Shown here: piece by piece, positions 40,956 to 48,391 of the stretch | Position numbering within the stretch: the first letter of the stretch is position 1 | Layout of the letters: each line of letters opens with the position of its first letter | Assembly: GCA_017569285.1 (NCBI GenBank) | Contig: CP069419.1 | Coordinates: 1,922,001-1,986,000, forward strand | Reading direction: 5' to 3' | DNA: 64,000 bases | Origin: Clostridiales bacterium | Lineage (GTDB): Bacteria > Bacillota > Clostridia > Christensenellales > Aristaeellaceae | Program-made: the position numbers and the translations under genes | Notes under the pieces: model-generated | Databases searched by the model: none | What the model saw: only the letters and a program-made list of their open reading frames with translations | What the model was told of the DNA's origin: nothing

Positions 40956-40986
40956 ATTATAAGACTTAGAGTGAACTTTAAGTCAA
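40956..40986 (-). promoter_or_regulatory. MerR-type promoter (19-bp spacer) of the DUF3737-aminotransferase operon
   Basis: On the minus strand TTGACT and TATAAT are 19 bases apart; the dyad CTTAAAGT-TC-ACTCTAAG lies across the spacer. The -35 overlaps the stop of the GNAT gene at 40983. Confidence 0.75.
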
Positions 40987-41549
40987 GCATTCCCGGCCTG
41001 CCGGGCCAGATAATCTTCCCGCGTCAGGAGGCAGGACTCGATATCCTTCACCTGGCCGTCCCAGGGGCGTGTCAGCGGATAGGACTTGTCGAAGCGGAAC
41101 CCGAAGGAAGCGGCCAGCCGTCTGGAAGGGGTATTGTCCGGGTCGTATCCGTAGCGGAAGTCCGCGGCCCCCAGCTTCCGGAAGGCAAGGTCCAGCAGCA
41201 GCGCAACGATTTCCTTCCCGTAGCCGCAGCCGTGGTATCTGGTGCCGATGCAGATTCCGCATTCATCAAAGTGCCCCGGGTCGGATTCCGCGATCGCGCA
41301 CATGCCGATGGCTTCATCGGTCTCCTTCAGCGCCACAAACCAGGCGAAGTGCTCCTTCTGGAAGGCGATGCTCCTCCGGCACCGGTCGATGGCTTCCTCT
41401 TCCGTCCGGGTGGGCGGGAACAGCATCCACCGGTAAACGGCCTCATCGCCCCATACGTTCTCCAGCATGGACCGGTAATCGGTTTCCTTTGCCTTCCGCA
41501 GGATAATATGTTCCCCGCAGAGTGTACTGTACATCTCTTCCCTGTTCAT
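40983..41549 (-). CDS. GNAT family N-acetyltransferase, RimJ/RimL-like
   Basis: The 188-aa protein has the RimJ-like opening CGEHIILRKAKETDYRSM, a central ECGICIGTRYHGCGYGKEIV (motif A with the GxGYG loop), then TPSRRLAASFGFRFDKSYPL. The length and pattern fit acetyltransferases that act on protein N-termini or small amines. GGGGGATG lies upstream of the ATG. It lies 29 bases after the 106-aa gene, on the same strand, so the two are cotranscribed. Confidence 0.85.
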   Translation of the reverse strand: MNREEMYSTLCGEHIILRKAKETDYRSMLENVWGDEAVYRWMLFPPTRTEEEAIDRCRRSIAFQKEHFAWFVALKETDEAIGMCAIAESDPGHFDECGICIGTRYHGCGYGKEIVALLLDLAFRKLGAADFRYGYDPDNTPSRRLAASFGFRFDKSYPLTRPWDGQVKDIESCLLTREDYLARQAGNA

Positions 41550-41578
41550 CTTTCAGCATCCCCCTGTGTCCTGTCAGT

Positions 41579-41899
41579 TTACACGGCTTTTGCCGGCTTG
41601 GTCAATACCCGTTCCGGCCATACCGGGGCCGGTGCCGGGCCGGGACAGACCTTGTGTGCCGGAAGCATTTCCGCGTCACACAGGCCTTCCCGGCCCAGCA
41701 AATCCACCACCTGTTCCAGGTCCTTCTCCCGGACCAGGACGCCCCATCGCTTGTCTTCCGCCGGTGTATGGAATATGCTCGTGAAGAATACGTCCGAAAA
41801 GGGCATTTTATGGGGGATATGTTCACATTTCAGGATTTCACGGACCCGGAAGACATCTTCCGTTTTCCATTCCGGGCCGATCTGTTTCCATTGACTCAT
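41579..41899 (-). CDS. Small protein with a DUF2007-like pattern
   Basis: The 106-aa protein reads EDVFRVREILKCEHIPHK, then RWGVLVREKDLEQVVDLLG, the order of features seen in DUF2007 (putative signal-transducing) proteins: a short helix, a strand and a VxxxDxxxAxxLL helix. The C-terminal part is Pro/Ala-rich (CPGPAPAPVWPER). AAGAGGAG precedes the ATG. The call is tentative; no activity is known for the family. It precedes a GNAT gene. Confidence 0.6.
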   Translation of the reverse strand: MSQWKQIGPEWKTEDVFRVREILKCEHIPHKMPFSDVFFTSIFHTPAEDKRWGVLVREKDLEQVVDLLGREGLCDAEMLPAHKVCPGPAPAPVWPERVLTKPAKAV

Positions 41900-41925
41900 T
41901 CTGATCTCCTCTTTTCTTCCCGGCC

Positions 41926-42033
41926 CGCGGCATCGCGGGCGTTTTTCTCTTTTTTGGGTAAACGAAGCCCACCGGCTTCATGTTCGGCCGGGGATCCTGC
42001 CTGCTGCCACAGCAGGATCCGCCTGCCCCGAAG
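41926..42033. other. Hairpin-rich intergenic region
   Basis: Three inverted repeats follow one another: GCCCGCG/CGCGGGC (41926-41943), GAAGCC/GGCTTC (41964-41980) and GGATCCTGC/GCAGGATCC (41992-42020), the last framed by TTCGG/CCGAA (41984-42033). The first is followed on the plus strand by GTTTTTCTCTTTTTT. I see no open frame here. It may be a structured leader RNA of the 106-aa gene (minus strand) or a plus-strand transcript end. Confidence 0.45.
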
Positions 42034-42036
42034 GGT

Positions 42037-42071
42037 ACAAAAATACCGCCCGTCCATTTCCGGACGGGCGG
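42037..42071 (-). terminator. Rho-independent terminator after the 37-aa gene
   Basis: On the minus strand CCGCCCGTCC pairs with GGACGGGCGG across a 6-base loop, followed by TATTTTTGT. Confidence 0.85.
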
Positions 42072-42099
42072 CCGATCGGACTGAACAAAGCCGGCGGGA

Positions 42100-42213
42100 T
42101 TACGCCGCGGAGCTCTTCAGCCAAATGGACACGGGTCCGGCAGTGATGGACTTATCGGTAGTCTGTACCTGGGCAATACGGGTGCGGGATGCGGTAATAC
42201 CAACGGTCCTCAT
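42100..42213 (-). CDS. Orphan 37-aa peptide gene
   Basis: The ATG at 42213 opens a 37-codon frame closed by TAA at 42100-42102. AAAGGAG lies 8 bases before it. Promoter, leader and start region match those of the 34-aa gene at 12332 almost base for base, yet the peptides differ. The peptide is Ser/Thr/Ala-rich with SRTRIAQVQTTDKSITAGPV and no membrane segment or Cys. I recognise no family. It is divergent from a phosphotransferase gene. Stand-alone promoter and terminator make a real gene likely. Confidence 0.65.
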   Translation of the reverse strand: MRTVGITASRTRIAQVQTTDKSITAGPVSIWLKSSAA

Positions 42214-42247
42214 ACGAAGAGCTCCTTTCCTGAAAAAGATTGGGACG

Positions 42248-42276
42248 ACTATACAACGAATCAAAACCGGTGTCAA
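42248..42276 (-). promoter_or_regulatory. Strong sigma-A promoter of the 37-aa gene
   Basis: On the minus strand TTGACA and TATAGT are 17 bases apart. The sequence after the -10 (C-N2-CCCAAT, then GGAAAGGAGCTC) equals that at 12299-12326. Confidence 0.82.
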
Positions 42277-42357
42277 GGGGGAAATTACCATTTTTGACAT
42301 CTTTTTTTCGATGCTTACTGAACGGGCTGATTTCCCGTTCCGGTTTTCCGGAATCCA

Positions 42358-42366
42358 TGGTATGAT
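42358..42366 (+). promoter_or_regulatory. Extended -10 promoter of the phosphotransferase
   Basis: TGGTATGAT follows TTCCGGAA at a 4-base distance. The same block of about 23 bases occurs at 61311-61334. Confidence 0.55.
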
Positions 42367-42404
42367 GGGAAACAGCAAAAAGAATGAACAATGGGGAATG
42401 CGGC

Positions 42405-43400
42405 ATGACACAGGAAACAATCGCGAAGCTTCTGGATACTCGGGGACTGGGAAAACCTGTTTCCCCGGCTGTTCCGGTTTCCGGCGGCCTGGTGCACCGG
42501 ATGTTCCGGGCGGAAACAGCGAAGGGTGTGTATGCCGTCAAATGCCTGAACCCGGAGATCATGAAACGCCCGGGCGTGATGGAAAACTACCGGCGGGCGG
42601 AAAAGCTGGAACAGGTCCTGGAGAATGCCGGCATTCCCCTTGCGCCGGCACTGGCGCTGGACGGGCAGAAGATGCAGGAGCTGGACGGGGAATACTTCTA
42701 TGTTTTCCGCTGGCAGGAGGGCCGGATTACAGACTGGCAGAACATCACGGCGGAACAGTGTCGGCAGGCCGGGAAAATCCAGGGCCGGATCCACGCGCTG
42801 CAGCCTGCGGAAAAGCATACAGAGCCGGATATGAGCCGGATTGACTGGCATGCGTATACGGAAGAAGCAAACCGGCAGGGCAGTCCGGTGGCGGAACTCC
42901 TGCGGGAGAACGAACAGCTGCTTTACAGCGCCCAGAAAGAGCTGAACCGCGCGCGGCGGGCGCTGCCGGATATTGTCTGCATCACCGACGAGGATATGGA
43001 TCCCAAAAATGTGATGTGGCATGACGGGAAGCCCGTGGTGATTGACCTGGAGTGCCTGGACTACGGCAATCCGGTATCACACGCGCTGCAGCTGTCCCTG
43101 CAGTGGGCGGGCATCACCACCTGCAGCCTGGATCCGGAAAAAATGGAAGCGTTCTTTGACGGATACCTGGAGGCATATGACAACGGCTTCCGGGATTACG
43201 CGGGAGTGCTGGGCCTGGCGTATACGTGGATTGAGTGGCTGGAATACAATATTACCCGGGCGCTGGGAAAGTGCCGGGATGAAAGCGAACGGGAAACGGG
43301 CATTTCGGAGGTCCGGAATACAATCAGCCGGATCCGGTACATCCGCGAAACGGAAGACCTGATCCGGCAGCAGCTGATTCACCTGTCAGAAAAGAACTGA
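42405..43400 (+). CDS. Aminoglycoside phosphotransferase (APH)-fold protein
   Basis: The protein of about 331 aa has the APH/choline-kinase fold. GLVHRMFRAETAKGVYAVKC is the ATP-binding lobe with the Lys. CITDEDMDPKNVMWHDGKPV holds the catalytic loop (the usual HxDxxxxN reads TDEDMDPKN here) and VIDLECLDYGNP the metal-binding IDxE. It phosphorylates a small alcohol or amine; antibiotic resistance is possible but not supported. In the catalytic loop the usual His is Thr, which is worth noting. The start could be 42384, where no better ribosome site is present. Confidence 0.8.
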   Translation: MTQETIAKLLDTRGLGKPVSPAVPVSGGLVHRMFRAETAKGVYAVKCLNPEIMKRPGVMENYRRAEKLEQVLENAGIPLAPALALDGQKMQELDGEYFYVFRWQEGRITDWQNITAEQCRQAGKIQGRIHALQPAEKHTEPDMSRIDWHAYTEEANRQGSPVAELLRENEQLLYSAQKELNRARRALPDIVCITDEDMDPKNVMWHDGKPVVIDLECLDYGNPVSHALQLSLQWAGITTCSLDPEKMEAFFDGYLEAYDNGFRDYAGVLGLAYTWIEWLEYNITRALGKCRDESERETGISEVRNTISRIRYIRETEDLIRQQLIHLSEKN

Positions 43401-43409
43401 AAAACGGGA

Positions 43410-44126
43410 TTACCAGGGATAGGGCTCGCCGGTGTGGGTGATGAACACCGGACCGTCCTTGTCGTGCCGTTTGGTCTCGAACAGCTTGCGCAGGGTCTCC
43501 GCGTGCTCGTAGGGATCCAGCGGCGCTTCGGTGTTGCCCGGGTTGGTCCGGATCCAGCCGGGATGAATGCAGATGATGTTCAGGTTCGGATCATCCTTAA
43601 TGTAGTTGCGGACGGTCATGGTCAGCATGTTCAGCGCGGCCTTTTCCGTGCCATAATCCAGGTAGAAGGTCCGGTAGCATTTGCCGATGGAGCCGGCTTC
43701 GGAGGAGATGTTCACCACCAGCGCGCCGATCTGGCTCTTTTTCAGCAGCGGCATGAAAGCCTTGATGACCCGGATCGGGCCGACCGCGCCGACGTTTACC
43801 GCCGGGGCGATGAGGTCCAGGTTGAAATCCGGCAGTTCCTTCATCGTGTCGGCTGAAGCCGTGGTGGCATTGTTGATGATCAGGTCCAGGTGGGTTATGA
43901 GGCCTTCCGCTTCCTTCGCTGCGGCGTTCACGGACTCCGTGGAGGAGATATCCATGGTGAGGATATGCAGGCGGTCGGGATATTCCTTTTTCAGCTCTTC
44001 CAGCGCCTCGGACGGGCGCCGGATGGACGCGAATACGCAGTCACCGTTTTCCAGATAACGTTTCACCAGGTTGAAGCCCAGGGCATAGGGCCTTCCGGTA
44101 CCGGTAATCAGTACAGTCTGCGGCAT
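43410..44126 (-). CDS. Short-chain dehydrogenase/reductase
   Basis: The 238-aa protein has TVLITGTGRPYALGFNLVKR (a variant of the TGxxxGxG cofactor loop), LHILTMDISSTESVNAA, LIINNATTASADT (NNAG-like), VVNISSEAGSI (catalytic Ser) and YGTEKAALNM (YxxxK). It uses NAD(P)H to reduce or oxidise a carbonyl. GGGGGAA lies before the ATG at 44126; an upstream ATG falls within the -10 box. A MerR-type promoter suggests induction by a reactive carbonyl or similar compound. Confidence 0.9.
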   Translation of the reverse strand: MPQTVLITGTGRPYALGFNLVKRYLENGDCVFASIRRPSEALEELKKEYPDRLHILTMDISSTESVNAAAKEAEGLITHLDLIINNATTASADTMKELPDFNLDLIAPAVNVGAVGPIRVIKAFMPLLKKSQIGALVVNISSEAGSIGKCYRTFYLDYGTEKAALNMLTMTVRNYIKDDPNLNIICIHPGWIRTNPGNTEAPLDPYEHAETLRKLFETKRHDKDGPVFITHTGEPYPW

Positions 44127-44151
44127 ATTCAATTCCCCCTTCTTTATTTTC

Positions 44152-44182
44152 ATCATAAGCCCTTGAGTTCACTCTAAGTCAA
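44152..44182 (-). promoter_or_regulatory. MerR-type promoter (19-bp spacer) of the SDR gene
   Basis: On the minus strand TTGACT and TATGAT are 19 bases apart, with CTTAGAGT-GA-ACTCAAGG across the spacer. Confidence 0.75.
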
Positions 44183-44238
44183 CAGAGAAACAGGAGAACT
44201 TCTGTGTGCCGGGTTGGTTTTTTGTTGCAAAAATAAAC

Positions 44239-44269
44239 AGTTGACAAACGCAACTAAAGTGAGTATCCT
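44239..44269 (+). promoter_or_regulatory. MarR gene promoter and operator-like dyad
   Basis: TTGACA (44241) and TATCCT (44264) are 17 bases apart. AGTTG-N7-CAACT (44239-44255) overlaps the -35, which suggests autorepression. Confidence 0.65.
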
Positions 44270-44292
44270 GTCCGCATAAGGAGGACGGGCAT

Positions 44293-44727
44293 ATGGATCG
44301 TGTGAAGCTTTTCCGGGAATATACAAGGGAACTGGAATTCCACCTGGCAGTGCTGAACCAGTCGGACTGCTGCCAGTGCGGGATCAATGAATCCCAATGT
44401 TTCCTGATTGTGGAGATCGGCCGGAAGCCCGGAATCTGTGTGAAGGAGCTTGCGGAGATTGTCGGCCTGGATAAAAGCGGCATCAGCAGGGGTGTGGAGG
44501 AACTGGTCCGGAAGGGCTATGTAAACCGGGAACCGTCCCGGGAGGACCGCCGCTGTGTCGTACTGTCCCTTACGGAGAGCGGGCAGGCCCGGTTTGACCG
44601 GATCGAAAATGATATGCACGCGAAGTTTGCGGCTGTCCTGTCCCAAATTGATCCGGAAAAGCAGCAGCAGGTACTGGAAGCCCTGGAAATCTACAACGAT
44701 GCATGCAGGAAGGCGGAACGGGCTTAA
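44293..44727 (+). CDS. MarR family transcriptional regulator
   Basis: The 144-aa protein has the MarR winged helix: GICVKELAEIVGLDKSGISR (recognition helix), GVEELVRKGYVNREPSREDR and RRCVVLSLTESGQARFD (wing). It carries CCQCGINESQCF near the N-terminus, three Cys that might sense oxidation or metal. MarR proteins bind palindromes and leave DNA when a ligand or oxidant binds; an AGTTG/CAACT dyad lies in its own promoter. GGAGG precedes the ATG. It is cotranscribed with the C_GCAxxG_C_C gene downstream. Confidence 0.9.
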   Translation: MDRVKLFREYTRELEFHLAVLNQSDCCQCGINESQCFLIVEIGRKPGICVKELAEIVGLDKSGISRGVEELVRKGYVNREPSREDRRCVVLSLTESGQARFDRIENDMHAKFAAVLSQIDPEKQQQVLEALEIYNDACRKAERA

Positions 44728-44728
44728 G

Positions 44729-45172
44729 ATGACAAGAAAAGAAAAAGCCCTGGACTATTTCAGCCGGGGTTTCCACTGCTCCCAGGCGGTCCTGGCTTCC
44801 TGCGCGGATTTATGTTCCCTTACCGAGGAGCAGGCGCTGAAGCTGGGTGCCTGTTTCGGAAGCGGTATGCGGAAGGGCGAGGTGTGCGGGGCGTGCTCCG
44901 GAGCACTGATGGTCCTGGGTTCCCTGTACGGACAGCACGATATTTCCGATACGGAAAGCCGGCAGGCCGCCAACGAGGTGAACGACGCGATGATGCGGGG
45001 ATTTGCGGAAGCCTGCGGCTCCTATGTGTGCAATGACATCCTCGGCTGTGACGTTTCAACGCCCGAAGGCGTACAGTATGCCCGGGGAAACAATCTTTTT
45101 AAGGAACGCTGCCCGAAGATGGTGGCAGCGGCCATGGACGTGCTGGAAAAGATCCTTCGGGAAAGAAAATAG
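44729..45172 (+). CDS. C_GCAxxG_C_C family redox-type protein
   Basis: The 147-aa protein has the spaced Cys of this family: FHCSQAVLASCADLC, GEVCGACSGALMVLG (the GCAxxG element reads GACSGA here), CGSYVCNDILGCD and ERCPKMV. The family is found mostly in anaerobes and is thought to bind metal or take part in thiol redox chemistry; no activity is proved. It starts 1 base after the MarR gene stops, so it is a likely target or partner of that regulator. Confidence 0.85.
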   Translation: MTRKEKALDYFSRGFHCSQAVLASCADLCSLTEEQALKLGACFGSGMRKGEVCGACSGALMVLGSLYGQHDISDTESRQAANEVNDAMMRGFAEACGSYVCNDILGCDVSTPEGVQYARGNNLFKERCPKMVAAAMDVLEKILRERK

Positions 45173-45205
45173 TTTGATCTTCAGGAAACCGGGACAGAGA
45201 AACGC

Positions 45206-46183
45206 TCAGAGTCTGTCCCCGGGAACGGCAGTATCCGGGTCATCCTGCTGTTCATTCCAGAGCGCATAGGCCTTTTCCCATGTATCCAGGGCAAAAGGCC
45301 TTCTTTCGTCCCCGATGCTTTTCGCGTATTCCGCCACCGAGGACAGGAAATAATAGATGTGTTCCCGGGACAGGGCAAGCTCCCGGATGATGACCCGGCT
45401 CCAGATATTGGCTTCCCGGAACTGCCCGGTCTGCGTCAGGCCGCGGATGTAGGCGGCCTTGTCAAACGGTACCCGGATTTCCTCGATACTGACCTGCCCG
45501 GCGTCCGTGATTTCCAGGACCGTGTAGGGTACACTGTTCCGGAGTCCGTCCAGCGGCAGGCCGCAGGAGCCGGGATTGATAAGGTATATTCCCGCGTCCC
45601 CGTCCAGATAGGACCACTGGATATGGGAATGCCCGAAGATATACACTCCTTTTTCAAGCTTCGAGACGGATTCCAGGAAGGCGGGATCCCGGTCCCGCTC
45701 TTCGGCCATGTCCGCCAGGATTCGGACCGGATCGGCATCCGGCATCTTGTTCCGCTCCGCTACGGTGCAGGAGTTCCAGGTATAAAATGTGTGTGTTCCG
45801 ATAAAATCCACGGAGGAGTGGGCCATATGGACCTGGACTCCGCCGCATTCAAAGTCAGCGGTATGCGGCAGGGAAAGTACATATTCCAGGTTTTCCCGCC
45901 GGACGTTCCGGTAAGTCCAGTAGGAAATCTGCATCTGGCCGTCCGTCCACTGCGACGGGTCTTTTTCCTCCAGGTCTTCGAGGTATTTCTCCTCATTCCC
46001 GCGGATGACAGTTTTTTCCGGAATCTCCCGGATCATGGTGAGGCATTCGTCCGGCCTGGGACCGCTGATGCAGTAATCCCCGGCAAATAGGAAATGCGTG
46101 ATTCCCCGGCTGTCAGCGTCTTTCAGCACGGCCTGCAGGGCCGGGCAGTTTCCATGGATATCGGCAATAACGGCGTATTTCAT
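45206..46183 (-). CDS. Metallophosphoesterase (YfcE/MJ0936-like)
   Basis: The 325-aa protein starts with KYAVIADIHGNCPALQAVLK (first metal ligands DxH), then FLFAGDYCISGPRP (GD), VIRGNEE (GNxE), VQVHMAHSS and IFGHSHIQWSY (GHxH). All five motifs of the calcineurin-like phosphoesterase fold are there. It cleaves a phosphodiester or phosphomonoester; relatives are often single-domain phosphodiesterases. After the core there is an extra C-terminal region of about 90 residues. GGGAG precedes the ATG at 46183. Confidence 0.9.
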   Translation of the reverse strand: MKYAVIADIHGNCPALQAVLKDADSRGITHFLFAGDYCISGPRPDECLTMIREIPEKTVIRGNEEKYLEDLEEKDPSQWTDGQMQISYWTYRNVRRENLEYVLSLPHTADFECGGVQVHMAHSSVDFIGTHTFYTWNSCTVAERNKMPDADPVRILADMAEERDRDPAFLESVSKLEKGVYIFGHSHIQWSYLDGDAGIYLINPGSCGLPLDGLRNSVPYTVLEITDAGQVSIEEIRVPFDKAAYIRGLTQTGQFREANIWSRVIIRELALSREHIYYFLSSVAEYAKSIGDERRPFALDTWEKAYALWNEQQDDPDTAVPGDRL

Positions 46184-46205
46184 GCTCCCTCCGGGTGCGT
46201 GTTTT

Positions 46206-46517
46206 TTATTCTTCTTCGGAATTCTTCCGACGCTCGGTACTGTTGAGCCAGCTGCTGTACCGCCATTGGGCTTCCCGGCTTTCCGCTTTTTCCCGCCAGG
46301 CTTCGGTATCCGCGCAGATCGCGAGCATTTCATCCACGATCATTTCCACGCTGCCGGGCTTTGCCTGGTACAGGTAGGAAGCCATGCGGTCAATGGCTTT
46401 GGGGCTTTTCAGCTGCTGCGCAAGCAGGCCGGCGAATTCCTCCGGAAATCCCAGTGATACCACCGCTGAGGCCAGCCGGTCCCTGGCCCGGGCCCATATC
46501 CGCTGATTCTCTGTCAT
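46206..46517 (-). CDS. Hypothetical 103-aa helical protein
   Basis: The protein is helical and charged (ARARDRLASAVVSLGFPEEF, GSVEMIVDEMLAICADTEAW, SREAQWRYSSWLNSTER), with no membrane segment. The family is not recognised. Its start overlaps the end of the upstream hydrolase gene by 4 bases (ATGA), so it is translationally coupled. It lies 22 bases before the phosphoesterase gene, so the three form a minus-strand operon. Confidence 0.7.
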   Translation of the reverse strand: MTENQRIWARARDRLASAVVSLGFPEEFAGLLAQQLKSPKAIDRMASYLYQAKPGSVEMIVDEMLAICADTEAWREKAESREAQWRYSSWLNSTERRKNSEEE

Positions 46518-47152
46518 TGTCTGTCCTCCGGGGTATGGTTCAGTACCCATGCGAATGCTTTTGCAGTCCGGATGTCCGCGTCCCGGAAATGATTTCCGGG
46601 ATTCCATTCCAGGGTGCAGGGGATTCCCTGCGCTTTCAGGATTCCTTCGGCTTCCCGGATCCGGCTGCCGACAGCGGCCATCACCGGGTTCTTCGCTTTT
46701 TCCTCCCGGTCGCCCAGGCTCAGGTAAACCGCTTTGCTCTGAATCCGGTTTGCCTGCATGAAATCCGTAAAGCCTGGGAACCAGACGGACGGCGATGCGG
46801 CGGCCACCCCAGCGAAACGGCCGGTCCGGTATGCTGCCCACAGGGCGAACAGCCCGGCCAGGGAATATCCGCCGATATAACAGGTCTTGCCGTCCGGACA
46901 AAGCGGCAGGATTCCCTCCAGGAAATCCCCTGCGCCGTCGCCGAAACTTTCCTTTCCGAATACAGCCGGGGCTGTCCAGGGGGAAAGATCCCGGTTCCAG
47001 TCCGGCACCCGGACGGCAATCATCCGGAAATCGGCATTCGTCAGTTCCGAGATGGTTTTCACCTCATTCTCGATGCCTTCCAGGTCATGGCTGTCCACCG
47101 GCTGGATCAGGACATTCGGCGCGGAGTCGCTGCCAAACAGATATGTTTCCAT
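46514..47152 (-). CDS. Alpha/beta hydrolase-fold esterase-like protein
   Basis: The 212-aa protein has GGYSLAGLFALWAAY, the GxSxxG nucleophile elbow (Ser near residue 98), and later VYLSLGDREEKAKN (likely acid) and WNPGNHFRD (catalytic His). This order fits the putative esterase group related to ferri-enterobactin/trilactone esterases (Fes/IroE-like). The substrate is unknown. The start at 47152 has AAAGGAAG 5 bases before it; an upstream ATG at 47224 lacks such a site. It heads the operon. Confidence 0.75.
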   Translation of the reverse strand: METYLFGSDSAPNVLIQPVDSHDLEGIENEVKTISELTNADFRMIAVRVPDWNRDLSPWTAPAVFGKESFGDGAGDFLEGILPLCPDGKTCYIGGYSLAGLFALWAAYRTGRFAGVAAASPSVWFPGFTDFMQANRIQSKAVYLSLGDREEKAKNPVMAAVGSRIREAEGILKAQGIPCTLEWNPGNHFRDADIRTAKAFAWVLNHTPEDRQ

Positions 47153-47259
47153 GAATGCTTCCTTTCCGTCGGAATCACATGCGATTAGCTGGTGCAGGAT
47201 TTTCCTGCCATGGATTATACCCAAAGCCCGGAGGCAGATAAAGCACTCCGGAATGGAAT

Positions 47260-48174
47260 TCAGGGTTCAGGCAGATCCTGCGGGGCCGGGGAATCCGTTT
47301 TCCGGATTTCGCTTATCATCGCGGAACCGATAATCATCACGGCGCCGAGGATGTTCAGGGGAGTCAGTGGCTCCCGGAGCAGGAACGCGGAGAACAGCAG
47401 CGCGGAAACGGGGTCGATATAGCTCAGGATGGCGACGGTCTGCACGCGCAGCCCGTCCATGCTGCCGAAGTACAAGGTGTAGGCGGTTCCCGTGTGGACG
47501 ATGCCGACCACCAGGACCAGGGCAGCCGCGGAAAGGCTGAACCCCTCTGCCTGGAAACCGCCGGTCAGGAGCAGGTACGGCACCATGGCCAGCCCGGCGG
47601 AAAGCAGCTGGACGGAGGTTTTCTGGTACGCGTCGATCCCCGGGATTTTCTTGTTCAGGATGACAATGAACGCATACAGCACCGCGGCGCCGAGCCCGAG
47701 GAGAATTCCGGGAATGCTGACTTCATTTCCTCCGCTGCCGCCGGCCGCGCCGGAAACCAGCACCATGCCGGCAATCGCAACGGCGGCGCAAACGGCTTTT
47801 TTTGCGGTCATCCGTTCCCGGAAGATCACGGGGGACAGCAGGATCACGATGGTCGGTGCCATGTAATAGCAGAGCGTGGCGATTGCGACTGTTGTGTGGT
47901 TGTATGCCTCGAAGAGCAGCATCCAGTTGGCGCCGATCATCGCGCCGGAAACCACCAGGATCAGCAGATCCCGGCGCGCGAGCTTTTCGGTATTCCGTTT
48001 TCCCTTCAGCCGGACCAGGAGCAGGATGCACAGGCCGCCGATGATTCCGCGGGTGCAGGCCAGGAAGGCGGAGGGGAGCGGAATGAACCGCCGGAAAACG
48101 CCGATGGTGCCGAAAATCAGCATGGAGCAAACCATCATCCATATGGATCTGTGATCGTTGGCTTTCTGCTCCAT
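47260..48174 (-). CDS. EamA/DMT-superfamily transporter
   Basis: The protein of about 304 aa has 10 membrane segments, in two repeats typical of the drug/metabolite transporter superfamily (EamA). FGTIGVFRRFIPLPSAFLAC and ATLCYYMAPTIVILLSPVIF are in the first half, and GIVHTGTAYTLYFGSMDGL, SYIDPVSALLFSAFLLREPL in the second. Such carriers export amino acids or other metabolites. The start is uncertain; 48174 (GAGGAAAGC before it) is my choice, but ATGs at 48225 and 48240 are in frame. Confidence 0.88.
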   Translation of the reverse strand: MEQKANDHRSIWMMVCSMLIFGTIGVFRRFIPLPSAFLACTRGIIGGLCILLLVRLKGKRNTEKLARRDLLILVVSGAMIGANWMLLFEAYNHTTVAIATLCYYMAPTIVILLSPVIFRERMTAKKAVCAAVAIAGMVLVSGAAGGSGGNEVSIPGILLGLGAAVLYAFIVILNKKIPGIDAYQKTSVQLLSAGLAMVPYLLLTGGFQAEGFSLSAAALVLVVGIVHTGTAYTLYFGSMDGLRVQTVAILSYIDPVSALLFSAFLLREPLTPLNILGAVMIIGSAMISEIRKTDSPAPQDLPEP

Positions 48175-48244
48175 GCTTTCCTCACCGCTTTCCCCGGCTG
48201 TTTTTGGTTTCTCTGAGAGCATCATCTTACCAGAATTCATCCGG

Positions 48245-48277
48245 CAAAAAAAGATGCCGCTGCCCGGGGTGCAGCGG
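48245..48277 (-). terminator. Terminator-like hairpin just upstream of the transporter
   Basis: On the minus strand CCGCTGC pairs with GCAGCGG over 7 bases, followed by CATCTTTTTTT. No minus-strand gene ends here, so it may be a leader attenuator of the transporter. Confidence 0.4.
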
Positions 48278-48345
48278 AAAAACAGGCCGGGTTATTCCCG
48301 GAAAGGCTGAAAAGTCCGGTTTTTGTTTCAGTTTTCACCATTTCA

Positions 48346-48354
48346 TGATATGAT
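48346..48354 (+). promoter_or_regulatory. Extended -10 promoter of the HAD gene
   Basis: TGATATGAT lies 38 bases before the HAD start; no clear -35. Confidence 0.5.
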
Positions 48355-48391
48355 GATAGCCAATAACCGGCATGAATAAACGGAGGTCAGG

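Noticed and set aside
41522-42844. A 440-codon plus-strand frame covering small genes and the phosphotransferase start
   Set aside because: It crosses promoters, terminators and a tiny gene on the other strand and changes composition. No domain is present.
42405-43400. Aminoglycoside resistance gene
   Set aside because: The fold is APH-like but the catalytic loop lacks the usual His, and homoserine or choline kinase relatives share the fold. Resistance cannot be claimed.
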